Positions 55,847 through 63,947 of a DNA stretch of 64,000 nucleotides are shown here, one piece after another (position 1 is the stretch's first letter; every line of letters starts with the position of its first letter). The notes below the pieces were generated by a model. It ran no database searches and was not told the origin of the DNA. It saw only the letters and a list, made by a program, of their open reading frames with translations. The stretch covers positions 62,001 to 126,000 of IMG/VR virus record IMGVR_UViG_3300033153_009093, one strand, 5' to 3'. The position numbers were made by a program, and so were the translations under genes. This DNA comes from a virus.

Positions 55847-56839
55847 TTATACAATTTTCTTAATTAATACATCTGTCAATTTATAATTATTATTAATATA
55901 TTGATCATTTAAATCTATAAAATTTTTACTAGGGATAATGGCATACACATTATTATATAATTTATATTTATATATTTTTTTATTATTAGATAATGTATTG
56001 ATAATATTGGTAATAAACTTTAACTTATTAATATCATTATCAATAATTAAATATATATTATCATAAAAAAACTTTCCTGTATTCAATAAAAAATGAAATA
56101 ATTTTTTATAATTCTTGCTACATAAAGCTAAATAATTTGAACTGGTTCCGTTTTGTAAAATGTCAGATACATTAATAGTTATTAAATCAAACAAGCTTTC
56201 AGATATATATAAGTTCGAAAATCTATAATCATTTATCAAATAATAATAATCCAATTTATCATTATTTAATATTGAATAATTTATTTCTTTTATCTTTTTA
56301 TAAGAATTCTTAGATTTAATATCATATTTATATAAAAATTTTGAATAAAAACTTTTATATATTAAAGTATTTTCAATGCAATCAATATTATAATTCTTTA
56401 ATATATTATATGTCCTATTATCATTGCATCCTAATCGATACTTTACAAAATGATAGGCAATGCAATCAGTATTTATAGTATTTTCATTGTTAAATATATT
56501 TACAATATCATATTTATAATCAACATTTATTTTTATTTTATTTCCTTTTTTAGAGAAATCGTAAGTATAAAAATTAAAATACTGATCTAATAAAGTATTT
56601 ATGTATTCTTTATTATTACCACTTTTTAATTCTTTTAATAGATTATAAACTATTCCACCTTCATTACATTTATAACAATAAAAAAATCCATTATTATAAT
56701 CTATTCTCATATGAGGTTTATTGTTTTTACTTCTACCACATAGAACGCAATTATATTGATTTACATTATCGCTGATTTCCTTTTTATTATCTAAATATTG
56801 TTCTATAAAGGAAATTACCTGATATATATATTCATTCAT
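55847..56839 (-). CDS. DNA primase, zinc-finger/Toprim type (330 aa)
   Basis: ATG at 56839 to TAA at 55847-55849. The N-terminus has a CHC2-like zinc ribbon: C31-x2-C34 and C55-x2-C58 (FYCYKCNEGG). A Toprim-like region follows, with an acidic strand end (LYISESLFDLIT) and YLIIDNDINK as the DxD-like element. The length matches stand-alone phage primases such as T4 gp61. It would prime lagging-strand synthesis with the DnaB-like helicase. The start overlaps the end of the nuclease gene (ATGA). Confidence 0.82.
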   Translation of the reverse strand: MNEYIYQVISFIEQYLDNKKEISDNVNQYNCVLCGRSKNNKPHMRIDYNNGFFYCYKCNEGGIVYNLLKELKSGNNKEYINTLLDQYFNFYTYDFSKKGNKIKINVDYKYDIVNIFNNENTINTDCIAYHFVKYRLGCNDNRTYNILKNYNIDCIENTLIYKSFYSKFLYKYDIKSKNSYKKIKEINYSILNNDKLDYYYLINDYRFSNLYISESLFDLITINVSDILQNGTSSNYLALCSKNYKKLFHFLLNTGKFFYDNIYLIIDNDINKLKFITNIINTLSNNKKIYKYKLYNNVYAIIPSKNFIDLNDQYINNNYKLTDVLIKKIV

Positions 56840-57939
56840 ATTAAATATTTTTTAACAACGGATATTACATTTTCTACATCTATAGTAGACGTATTTCTAT
56901 TTTCAAACATGACCATTAATAATGTCATTAATACTTCCATCTTTTCGCTATTATTTGTATCAATAAATTCATCTAACGTTATATCAAATTTTTCACATAT
57001 ATCATCAATTGATAAAGTTGAATCCATATCATTATTATTTTTTGCCAATTTTAATAATGAATTCAGTTCATATTCTATTTGTATTTCGCCTATAGAATAA
57101 TCTTTATATAGCTCTTCTTTAAAAGTATTATCTATAACTACTGAAGGATCATGAATAATAAATTTTACATATGAATGGTTATTAATATTCAATTTTGCAA
57201 TATTATGATAGACATCACTATCTTTCCAAATATGAAAAGTATAATACTTTATAGAGTACTTATTTTGTAATATTTTAATATTATTCTTTTCTATTAATAA
57301 AAAATTATTGTTATCATAAGAATCATTATAATTCGAATTTATAGCACTGCCTATATTTAATATATTAAAATTATTCCTATTTTTAAAAAAAGGAACATGA
57401 TTATGTCCATTTATTAAATAGACAATTTTATCAACCTTTTCAAATATAGGAATTATATTAAAAAAAGTTGATCGGAATTTATATATTTCAGAAAAATCAT
57501 TATGAGAATACAAATAATAATTCTTATATGATGTATCATTTATATATTCTTTAACATTATTAAATAAGATAGAATAATCTATACTGTTAAAAATATAAGG
57601 AATATAGATATTATTATTTTCAAAAGTTAATTCATTATATATTTTTATGTTATCATTTAATAATAATAATTCATAAATACTTTCTGTTTTAGTTATTAAA
57701 TCATGATTACCAACTAAGATATTAATATCTTTAATATCTTTGTATATCAATATCAACTCTTTAAATAATTTTAAAGAGGCATTATCTATTGTAGACGATG
57801 TAAAAATATCCCCTAAAAAAACAACTGAATCAATATCATATAACCGATTCATTTGTTTAAGAAAAGGATATAGTAATTTTGAATAAAAACTAACATTATT
57901 TTTATTTAAATGAACATCGCCTATAATTAATTTACTCAT
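56836..57939 (-). CDS. SbcD/Mre11-like (T4 gp47-like) recombination nuclease subunit (367 aa)
   Basis: ATG at 57939 to TGA at 56836-56838, without TAG. The metallophosphoesterase motifs are D8-x-H10 (GDVHLN), GD at 43-44 (FLGDIF), GNHD at 77-80, a YSHNDF element and GHNHVPF. The size and C-terminal extension fit the Mre11/SbcD/gp47 family, which processes DNA ends with an ATPase partner (Rad50/SbcC/gp46). No SbcC gene lies in this window. It sits among recombination and replication genes (RecA, primase), which supports the assignment over a generic phosphatase. Confidence 0.82.
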   Translation of the reverse strand: MSKLIIGDVHLNKNNVSFYSKLLYPFLKQMNRLYDIDSVVFLGDIFTSSTIDNASLKLFKELILIYKDIKDINILVGNHDLITKTESIYELLLLNDNIKIYNELTFENNNIYIPYIFNSIDYSILFNNVKEYINDTSYKNYYLYSHNDFSEIYKFRSTFFNIIPIFEKVDKIVYLINGHNHVPFFKNRNNFNILNIGSAINSNYNDSYDNNNFLLIEKNNIKILQNKYSIKYYTFHIWKDSDVYHNIAKLNINNHSYVKFIIHDPSVVIDNTFKEELYKDYSIGEIQIEYELNSLLKLAKNNNDMDSTLSIDDICEKFDITLDEFIDTNNSEKMEVLMTLLMVMFENRNTSTIDVENVISVVKKYLI

Positions 57940-57956
57940 ATTTTTAATATTTTATT

Positions 57957-58268
57957 TTATATTATAATTTCTACTAATGTAGCAATATTCATACCATCAA
58001 TCTTAATATGATACAGCGGTTTATACTTTTTGTCAACTATGAATATGTTTTTAATTCCTAATAGTATGTAATTAAAAAAATTAAATAATTGTTGTTTATT
58101 GATCATTCTATTATTGATAAACTTATTATATTCCACTTGTTTCCATTCTGTTAATATATGCTCTAAAAAAATATAAATATCATCAATATTTGACATATCG
58201 TTATAAATATTAATAATTATATAAATATCATTATCATATAAACTTATAGTGTTATCAGAAACATTCAT
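57957..58268 (-). CDS. Small protein of unknown function (103 aa)
   Basis: ATG at 58268 to TAA at 57957-57959, between the RecA-like and SbcD-like genes with gaps of 8 and 17 bases. Helical and Ile/Asn-rich, with no TAG. No family is recognised. A recombination accessory role (mediator or loader) would fit the position but is unsupported by motif. Confidence 0.6.
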   Translation of the reverse strand: MNVSDNTISLYDNDIYIIINIYNDMSNIDDIYIFLEHILTEWKQVEYNKFINNRMINKQQLFNFFNYILLGIKNIFIVDKKYKPLYHIKIDGMNIATLVEIII

Positions 58269-58276
58269 TTATATCT

Positions 58277-59410
58277 TTACCTTTTTTTAGCACCTTCATC
58301 TATCTTATCGATAATAGTTTCTATATCTTGTGATTCTGATGCATTTTCTGAAATTTTCATTGCGGTTGAAATTGATGTAAACCTATCTAATTGAATCTTA
58401 TCATTTTCAAAATAATAATTAAAAATTCTTTCTTTTGATTCTTCTACAAATTTTTTATCATCATCGGGGTAAAACTCATTGAAGATGCTATTAATAGCAT
58501 ACTTCCATTTATTGACACATTTATCGGTTAATAAATATTGATAAAAATCTTTTAATCGATGTTTATTATCTTTATCATCTGCAAAGAAATACCAACCTGA
58601 CCTTGATCCTATATCCTTTTTTGATTTCAAATAATTAATAAGTGTCAACGGGGAGTCGTATCCTGAAGTATTTGTAACTTCGAATTCTATTTTTCTATGC
58701 GGTGATATTATTTTACTTTTTTTAGTTTGTATAGTTGACACAAATCCAAATTCAGGATTAATCAATTTTGACTTCTTTCTTGTTGCATATAATGTCAAAA
58801 ATGATTTATGTTTTACAGCATTACAAGAAGGTGGTTCAACGGGCATATATTGACCTTGCATACTTTCCCTATGCTGATTCAAAGCAAACATAGTTAAATT
58901 ATTATCATAAAATTTTGTAATTCTAAATAATTTAGTAAATGCTCTTGCTTGCATCCCTATCTTTTCATATCCATCCAACTCTTCATTGGCGGGAGTTTGT
59001 TGTAATGTATCCCATATAATAAATAAATCTACTCCGGGATTATTTTCTTTAACCTCGAAAATAATTTGTCCCGCTCTTTCAATTGATTCGGGATTAAGAA
59101 TTATAACATTATCTAGGTTTTCTATTCCTAATGATTTTAATCTCATACCTGTTACTGATTCTTCTGTATCAAAATACAAAGCGATATATTCTTTTGATTG
59201 TTTTATATATGATGATAATATTTGTATTGCCAATGTCGATTTTCCAACTGATGAAGTTGCCCAAATATATTCCAATTGATATTTTGGCATACCACCTGAA
59301 CCAATAAAAGCATCAAATATAGGATTTCCTGTTAAAAAGAAATCATAATTATCATCTATTTTTATAATGTCCTTTTTTAATGTTTTGCGCAAAGCATCTA
59401 AATTTACCAT
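58277..59410 (-). CDS. RecA/UvsX-like recombinase (377 aa)
   Basis: ATG at 59410 to TAA at 58277-58279. The Walker A region is ATSSVGKST at 51-59, with Ala in place of the usual first Gly. It is followed by YFDTEESV (the RecA FIDAEHAL equivalent), VDLFIIWDTLQQTP (Walker B) and LTMFALNQHRES (L2-adjacent Asn-Gln motif). The length and order match UvsX-type phage recombinases. It would catalyse strand exchange for recombination-dependent replication. No TAG codon. Confidence 0.88.
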   Translation of the reverse strand: MVNLDALRKTLKKDIIKIDDNYDFFLTGNPIFDAFIGSGGMPKYQLEYIWATSSVGKSTLAIQILSSYIKQSKEYIALYFDTEESVTGMRLKSLGIENLDNVIILNPESIERAGQIIFEVKENNPGVDLFIIWDTLQQTPANEELDGYEKIGMQARAFTKLFRITKFYDNNLTMFALNQHRESMQGQYMPVEPPSCNAVKHKSFLTLYATRKKSKLINPEFGFVSTIQTKKSKIISPHRKIEFEVTNTSGYDSPLTLINYLKSKKDIGSRSGWYFFADDKDNKHRLKDFYQYLLTDKCVNKWKYAINSIFNEFYPDDDKKFVEESKERIFNYYFENDKIQLDRFTSISTAMKISENASESQDIETIIDKIDEGAKKR

Positions 59411-59432
59411 TTCATATCCTTTTTATTTAATA

Positions 59433-59954
59433 TTATAGCGTATCAGGAGAAAGCATATTATCAATATCATCAATATCCTCACCTGATGATAAGTCCATTT
59501 TTATTCTATCATTATCTAATTTTTGTAATTTTAATAAATTATTGGTTATATCATTTAAAATTGTTCTTCGGTCTGATATAACTTGTCTAATTAAATCTAA
59601 CATCTTTACAATATTTTCTTCATTAGTCATTTCATTATGACTATCAATATATTTTTTAAATAATAGTTTTTGATACTTATATTCCTTAATAGCCAATTTA
59701 AGCATTAGAATTATTGATCTGAATGTTATATTTTTAGACATTGAATCAGTGAGACTTGTTATATTATCTATATCAGAAATTACATCATCTGCATAAATAT
59801 TTAATTCATCATTCTCTTTTAATAAATCAAAAAAGAGTTTAACGCTAGATGTATTATTATAACTGTTACTGTTAACATTTTGTTCGGGCCTTAAATTTTG
59901 AATATTATTTTTTATATTTTCAAAATTCGTTAGTGGTATATTTTTTTGTTCCAT
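59433..59954 (-). CDS. Unknown coiled protein (173 aa)
   Basis: ATG at 59954 to TAA at 59433-59435, the promoter-proximal gene of the long minus-strand replication operon. The first 45 residues are Asn-rich and disordered-looking; residues 60-160 form long amphipathic helices (IILMLKLAIKEYKYQKLLFKK). No TAG. The function is unknown. Confidence 0.62.
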   Translation of the reverse strand: MEQKNIPLTNFENIKNNIQNLRPEQNVNSNSYNNTSSVKLFFDLLKENDELNIYADDVISDIDNITSLTDSMSKNITFRSIILMLKLAIKEYKYQKLLFKKYIDSHNEMTNEENIVKMLDLIRQVISDRRTILNDITNNLLKLQKLDNDRIKMDLSSGEDIDDIDNMLSPDTL

Positions 59955-60023
59955 GTTTATTTACCTATAATAAAATTATATATAATTAATTTCATAATCT
60001 AATACATAAAAAGGATTATTATA
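59955..60023. promoter_or_regulatory. Divergent intergenic region (replication operon / TnpB-like operon)
   Basis: Sixty-nine AT-rich bases between divergent starts. The plus-strand side has a good ribosome-binding site (AAAAAGGATTATTATAATG). Both promoters should be here, but I cannot locate boxes with confidence. Confidence 0.4.
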
Positions 60024-60518
60024 ATGCTTCGGATACCTAATATATTTATAGAAAATATTACCCATATATCAGCTAAACCTTTCTTTGATATAAAATTTGA
60101 TTCCATAAAAGGAGTTAATATAAATAATGATTTTTTAGACATCATTTTTTACAGGTCATTAATAGGAAAAGTATCTTCTAAAAAAAATGGAATCAAAATA
60201 AGATACTTTGATGAAAATAATAATATATTACATAATTCTAATATTTCAAAATTTAAAAAAACTATTTATGAAAACAAAAAAATAGTATCAAATAAAAATA
60301 GTATCAAAATTAAAAAAAGTAATAATTGTAAATACCTAACTCGATTAGAAATTATTTTTACATATAATAGTATAGACACTATTATATTTGATACTAAAAT
60401 TCCACAGAATACAATATTTTCTGAAAACACTAATGGAACTATTAAAAGTGGCATAGCTATTCCTTTAAATGAAACTAATATTGAATTGTATAATAAATTT
60501 CAAATAATATATAAATAA
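60024..60518 (+). CDS. Unknown protein co-operonic with the TnpB-like gene (164 aa)
   Basis: ATG at 60024, with AAGGA upstream, to TAA at 60516-60518, one base before the TnpB-like start. No TAG. The protein is basic, Lys/Asn/Ile-rich and beta-looking, with no motif I know. The one-base spacing predicts coupled translation, so it may be a functional partner of the TnpB-like protein, or only share its promoter. Confidence 0.65.
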   Translation: MLRIPNIFIENITHISAKPFFDIKFDSIKGVNINNDFLDIIFYRSLIGKVSSKKNGIKIRYFDENNNILHNSNISKFKKTIYENKKIVSNKNSIKIKKSNNCKYLTRLEIIFTYNSIDTIIFDTKIPQNTIFSENTNGTIKSGIAIPLNETNIELYNKFQIIYK

Positions 60519-60519
60519 T

Positions 60520-61851
60520 ATGAAAAAGTGTATAAAAAATTATTCTATAAACATATCATCATCTAATTATAATAAATTAACCAATTATTTATTATACTAT
60601 AATAAGTGTAAAAATTTATTTTATAATAAATATTAGAATGATATCGGTACAATATATTTACCATATAAATATGAACTACGAGATACATTAGTTTCAAATA
60701 TAAAAAATAATGATTTGAATATTAATGAATTGGATTTATTAAAAAGCGTTCCCGCTAAATTATAGAAAAACGCATTAACTGAATCTATAACTAATTTAAA
60801 ATCTAATTAGTCTAATACAAAAAATAGAATTAGACAAAAAATAAAAAAGAACAAAAATTTTTCTGAAAAAGATACTCATTATTTATATTATGTACTTAAA
60901 TCAAATAACATATTACATAATATAAATAATGGAGATTTGAATATAACCTTAGAAAAATTTGATGTAAATTATAAAAAACTTAATTCATATTTATATCGAC
61001 AAATAAAAAAAGAAAAAAGAAAACCTTATTCTAAAAGTAATAGTTATATTATAGATAGTAGCTCGCAAATATTATACAAACAAATAGATAATAATTTAAT
61101 TTGTTTCCTATCAACATTAAAAAAACGAGAAAGGATTTTAATCCGTTTATCAAATAGTATAAAATATAAAGGCGATATTCGTATAGTATTAAAAAATAAT
61201 AAAATGGAACTACATAAAGTTATTAATATTAAACCTCAATTAAATAACAACAATTCTATTACTGGAATTTATATTGATTTTAATAATTTATTCACAACCC
61301 AAAATAATATTTATGGTAAAAATTTCGATAAACTATTAAAAAAATTTGCACATATTATTCACTGTAAATCAAATAAAAGGGAAATCCTTAAATCAATGAA
61401 TAATATACTAATACAAAAAAATAACTTAGGTACAAAAAAATAGCACAGTAAAAAAAGAAAATTTATTAATGAATTAAATTCCTTTATAAATTTGAATTTG
61501 AATTTATTAATTAAAGAAGAGCGGCCTAAAACTATTATTATAAAAAAAATAAATAAATATTTATTATATAATAATAGAGATAATTTATTTAATATTCCAA
61601 ACCATCATTTATAGATCTTAAATAATTATATAATAAATTACATTTATAAACGATTAGAATACAAAACACAATTAAATCAAATTAATATAATATTAGATAG
61701 TTCAAATTATACAATCAAAGTATGTAATAATTGTAAAAGTAGAAATACTATTATTACAAAAGGGTACTTTAAATGTAATAATTGCATGGTTAGTATAACT
61801 AAAACATCTAATACAATAAACAATATGATTGAGCATCACGGTGTTAATTAA
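60520..61851 (+). CDS. TnpB-like protein with all RuvC acidic residues lost (443 aa)
   Basis: ATG at 60520 to TAA at 61849-61851 through five TAG codons. The architecture follows IS605-type TnpB: a helical N-terminal lobe with an AKLQKNALTESITNLKSN segment, a wedge-like barrel (IRLSNSIKYKGDIRIVLKNN), a RuvC-I region and RuvC-II after ERPKT. Then comes a helix (LQILNNYIINYIYKRLEYK) and a zinc ribbon with C402, C405, C419 and C422. The catalytic positions are changed. RuvC-I GID-x-G reads GIYID with Y251 at the Asp position. RuvC-II IVxEDL reads IIIKKI with K342 at the Glu position. The final D-x-N-A-A-x-N-I reads TSNTINNM with T429 at the Asp position. It should bind guide RNA and DNA but not cut, like TldR repressors. 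No transposase gene is adjacent. Confidence 0.78.
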
Positions 61852-61962
61852 TGTTGTTTACCTAACTGGTTTTTGGAAAATGTATATTTATATACATTAC
61901 TGGTTTAACCTAACTTCACGGAAAGAGAAATTTAAATTCAGTTAATAGTAAATTCCCTTATA
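61852..61962 (+). ncRNA. Candidate guide (omega-like) RNA downstream of the TnpB-like gene
   Basis: Between the TnpB-like stop and a strong terminator lie about 110 bases with no open frame but with structure. There is an 8-bp hairpin AATGTATA/TATACATT, bracketed by repeated ACTGGTTT and ACCTAAC elements. A further AATTTA/TAAATT pairing follows, around 61930-61953. TnpB and TldR genes carry their guide RNA at exactly this place, overlapping or just after the 3' end of the gene, with the guide at the RNA's 3' end. The guide boundary cannot be set by eye. It could alternatively be a plain 3' untranslated region. Confidence 0.5.
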
Positions 61963-61992
61963 CCGGAGAAGATTTTCTTCTCCGGTTTTTTT
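61963..61992 (+). terminator. Strong intrinsic terminator
   Basis: CCGGAGAAGA (61963-61972) pairs perfectly with TCTTCTCCGG (61976-61985) around a three-base loop and is followed by seven T. It is the most GC-rich hairpin in the window. It ends the plus-strand TnpB-like operon just where the convergent minus-strand gene stops. Confidence 0.92.
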
Positions 61993-62443
61993 ATAGATAC
62001 TTTTCAATTTTTTTATTAGTACTTTCATGTAAAATCATATCACTTTTATTTTTATTAAAATATGATTTTGGTGTGCCTTCAAATTTTCTCGACATTCCCC
62101 TCTAATCGGCAATCATTTGAAGTATGTATTTTTTTGGCATTTCAATAGGAATTATTTCATTTTTCCTTGTTACAGATACCTAGTAATTCTAATGATGTTT
62201 ATTTCTTTTTTGATGTTTATTCTACCCTTGTTGAAATAATTTATCGTTTCCATCAGATTTACAATAATTATTTAAGCTATCTTTCTTTTCAAAAAAGATA
62301 GCAGATGGTATAAATTCGGATGGTAAAAATTTTGATAAGTCATGAGTAATTGCATGATAATATAGTCCCATGTTGATACATTCTATTCCTACATTCTTTT
62401 TATGCTCAATAATATATTTAAAATATTTCTAATATTTATTCAT
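61991..62443 (-). CDS. DUF5662-type / HD-like protein (150 aa, TAG-recoded)
   Basis: ATG at 62443 to TAA at 61991-61993 with five TAG codons, so it is invisible under the standard code. Motifs YHAITHDLSKFLPSEF and, later, KRNKHHQNYQ match a family seen in phages and bacteria with HDLSKF and an HH-x2-Y element (DUF5662). It has HD-hydrolase-like metal ligands. The usual Trp after the HH-x2-Y is replaced here by a TAG codon. The enzymatic function is unknown. Confidence 0.6.
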
Positions 62444-62453
62444 TTTTTAACCT

Positions 62454-63458
62454 TTAATTAAATAATTTATTATTTAACTTAATAATTTTTGATTTCATAT
62501 TAGCAATAGAAAAGTTTATACTTTTACTTATATCTTTTTCAACGAATATATAATAATACATTACCATTGACATAAATATATCTCCGCATCCTGAAGTAGT
62601 ATTTATATTATTTATAATAGTATGACTTATATCTATTTTAAATTCTTTTATTTCTTTTTCATTACTATTATCAAAATAAATAATATCTTTAATGCCTCTA
62701 GTTATAATAAGGTACTTATAATCATACGCATATATTAAATCTTTTACCGGTTCATATTCTTTTTCATTTAGTTGTATTATAGTTTCGGTATTATATACGC
62801 TCTTTAATTTAGAAATCAATTCTTTAAAATATAATATCTTATGAGGTTTTGTATTTAAAAATAATGTATCTATTTTCCATTCATTATAAATAATATCATT
62901 TAATAAATTTTTTATAGATTCTTCAGTAAAGTACCCCTTATCATAATCTATAAGTATTAAAGAATTATTTTTTTCTTTAAACGCATAATTACAATTGATA
63001 TGTTTCATTTTTATATCATTATCAATATCAAACCGATAAAAAATTTTGTTTTGTTTTTTTGAATAGAATCTAAATTTTACTGTCGGTTTAATAGTATCAT
63101 TAAGATAATATATCGGCCTCATTTTAATTATATCAAAATGGCGATAGTTCTTATTGCTTAGATATTTTATACTTCTATCAAATATCTCTTGTAAATTAAA
63201 TCCATGCAATTTATCGTCATAGTTCACGTAATTAAAATTTGGTAATAAGTATTTAACATTATAGTCAAAATTTAAATCGTTGTTGATAATATCTAATAAA
63301 TTTTCTAATATAAATCCACAACCACCGGGGTATACCGATAATGAATTATAATAACCTTTATATGATTCACTATTTACAATTTCTTGATTTTGTGATATAT
63401 TTACATTATCAATATAAACATCTGCAATATAGTCACCTAAAATTACACTATTATTCAT
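62454..63458 (-). CDS. PfkB-family sugar kinase, RfaE1/HldE-N-like (334 aa)
   Basis: ATG at 63458 to TAA at 62454-62456, without TAG. Ribokinase-fold motifs appear in order: PGGCG at 44-48, LIDYDKGYFTEE near 170 (compare the SDYGKG strand of RfaE1), NTKP at 202-205, LNEKEYE near 230-235, ITRG at 251-254 and the catalytic TTSGCGDIF at 287-295 with D293 as base. The DYDKG and NTKP elements favour the heptose-phosphate kinase branch over ribokinase or fructokinase. With the RfaE2-like gene at 53.8 kb, the phage carries both halves of an HldE-like activity. The substrate is inferred. Confidence 0.72.
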   Translation of the reverse strand: MNNSVILGDYIADVYIDNVNISQNQEIVNSESYKGYYNSLSVYPGGCGFILENLLDIINNDLNFDYNVKYLLPNFNYVNYDDKLHGFNLQEIFDRSIKYLSNKNYRHFDIIKMRPIYYLNDTIKPTVKFRFYSKKQNKIFYRFDIDNDIKMKHINCNYAFKEKNNSLILIDYDKGYFTEESIKNLLNDIIYNEWKIDTLFLNTKPHKILYFKELISKLKSVYNTETIIQLNEKEYEPVKDLIYAYDYKYLIITRGIKDIIYFDNSNEKEIKEFKIDISHTIINNINTTSGCGDIFMSMVMYYYIFVEKDISKSINFSIANMKSKIIKLNNKLFN

Positions 63459-63624
63459 TTAATTCTCTTTCTTCTTTTAATAAATTATCATGTCGCTGAG
63501 AAATATTCTTTTCACATTCTTTAAAATTGGTGATTAATAGTTTCAATATTTCTTTTTTTTTATTTACATTATCTATTACATCATATTCTTGTATTAACTT
63601 AATAATGACATCAATGTCTATCAT
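63451..63624 (-). CDS. Small helical protein (57 aa)
   Basis: ATG at 63624 to TAA at 63451-63453, overlapping the kinase start by eight bases. It is charged and helical (KECEKNISQRHDNLLKEERELNE), possibly a short coiled coil. It lies downstream of a terminator that ends the histone-like gene. The function is unknown. Confidence 0.58.
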   Translation of the reverse strand: MIDIDVIIKLIQEYDVIDNVNKKKEILKLLITNFKECEKNISQRHDNLLKEERELNE

Positions 63625-63659
63625 AATATATTTATATCATTTTTTATCTTAATAAATAA

Positions 63660-63688
63660 AAAAGGCTGCGCTAAAAGCACAACCTTTT
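63660..63688 (-). terminator. Intrinsic terminator after the histone-like gene
   Basis: On the minus strand AAAAGGTTGTGC (63688-63677) pairs with GCGCAGCCTTTT (63671-63660), using two G-U pairs, around a five-base loop. A T-rich run follows (TTTTTTATTT). It lies 28 bases past the stop of the 64-aa gene. Confidence 0.82.
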
Positions 63689-63715
63689 CATCTTTAATTA
63701 TTTTTCTGTCTTAGT

Positions 63716-63910
63716 TCAGAATGTTTTACAATCAGCAACTGATTGACTTCTAAAATCTTTAAACAACTTTGCCAATTCTAAAGTTTGTTTTCTAGCTCGC
63801 TTCGCTGCCACCTTTTTCTTTTTTATCGCATAATCGTCCAGTTCAGCAACTAATTCTTCAATAAGACCTTTAATACCACTTACGATTTCGACAGATTTTA
63901 ATTCTTCCAT
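63716..63910 (-). CDS. Histone H1-like (Hc1-type) DNA-binding protein (64 aa)
   Basis: ATG at 63910 to TGA at 63716-63718. The N-terminal half is an amphipathic helix (SGIKGLIEELVAELDDY). The second half KKKKVAAKRARKQTLELAKLF is the typical basic turn and RxRKxxLELxKLF helix of short Bacteroidota Hc1-like proteins. It should coat or bend DNA. It has an unusually strong ribosome-binding site (AAAGGAAGGTGAT), its own terminator and no TAG, all pointing to high, independent expression. It is a likely paralogue of the 64-aa gene at 52795-52989. Confidence 0.75.
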   Translation of the reverse strand: MEELKSVEIVSGIKGLIEELVAELDDYAIKKKKVAAKRARKQTLELAKLFKDFRSQSVADCKTF

Positions 63911-63947
63911 AAATATATCACCTTCCTTTCTATTTTAATAAGTTAAT

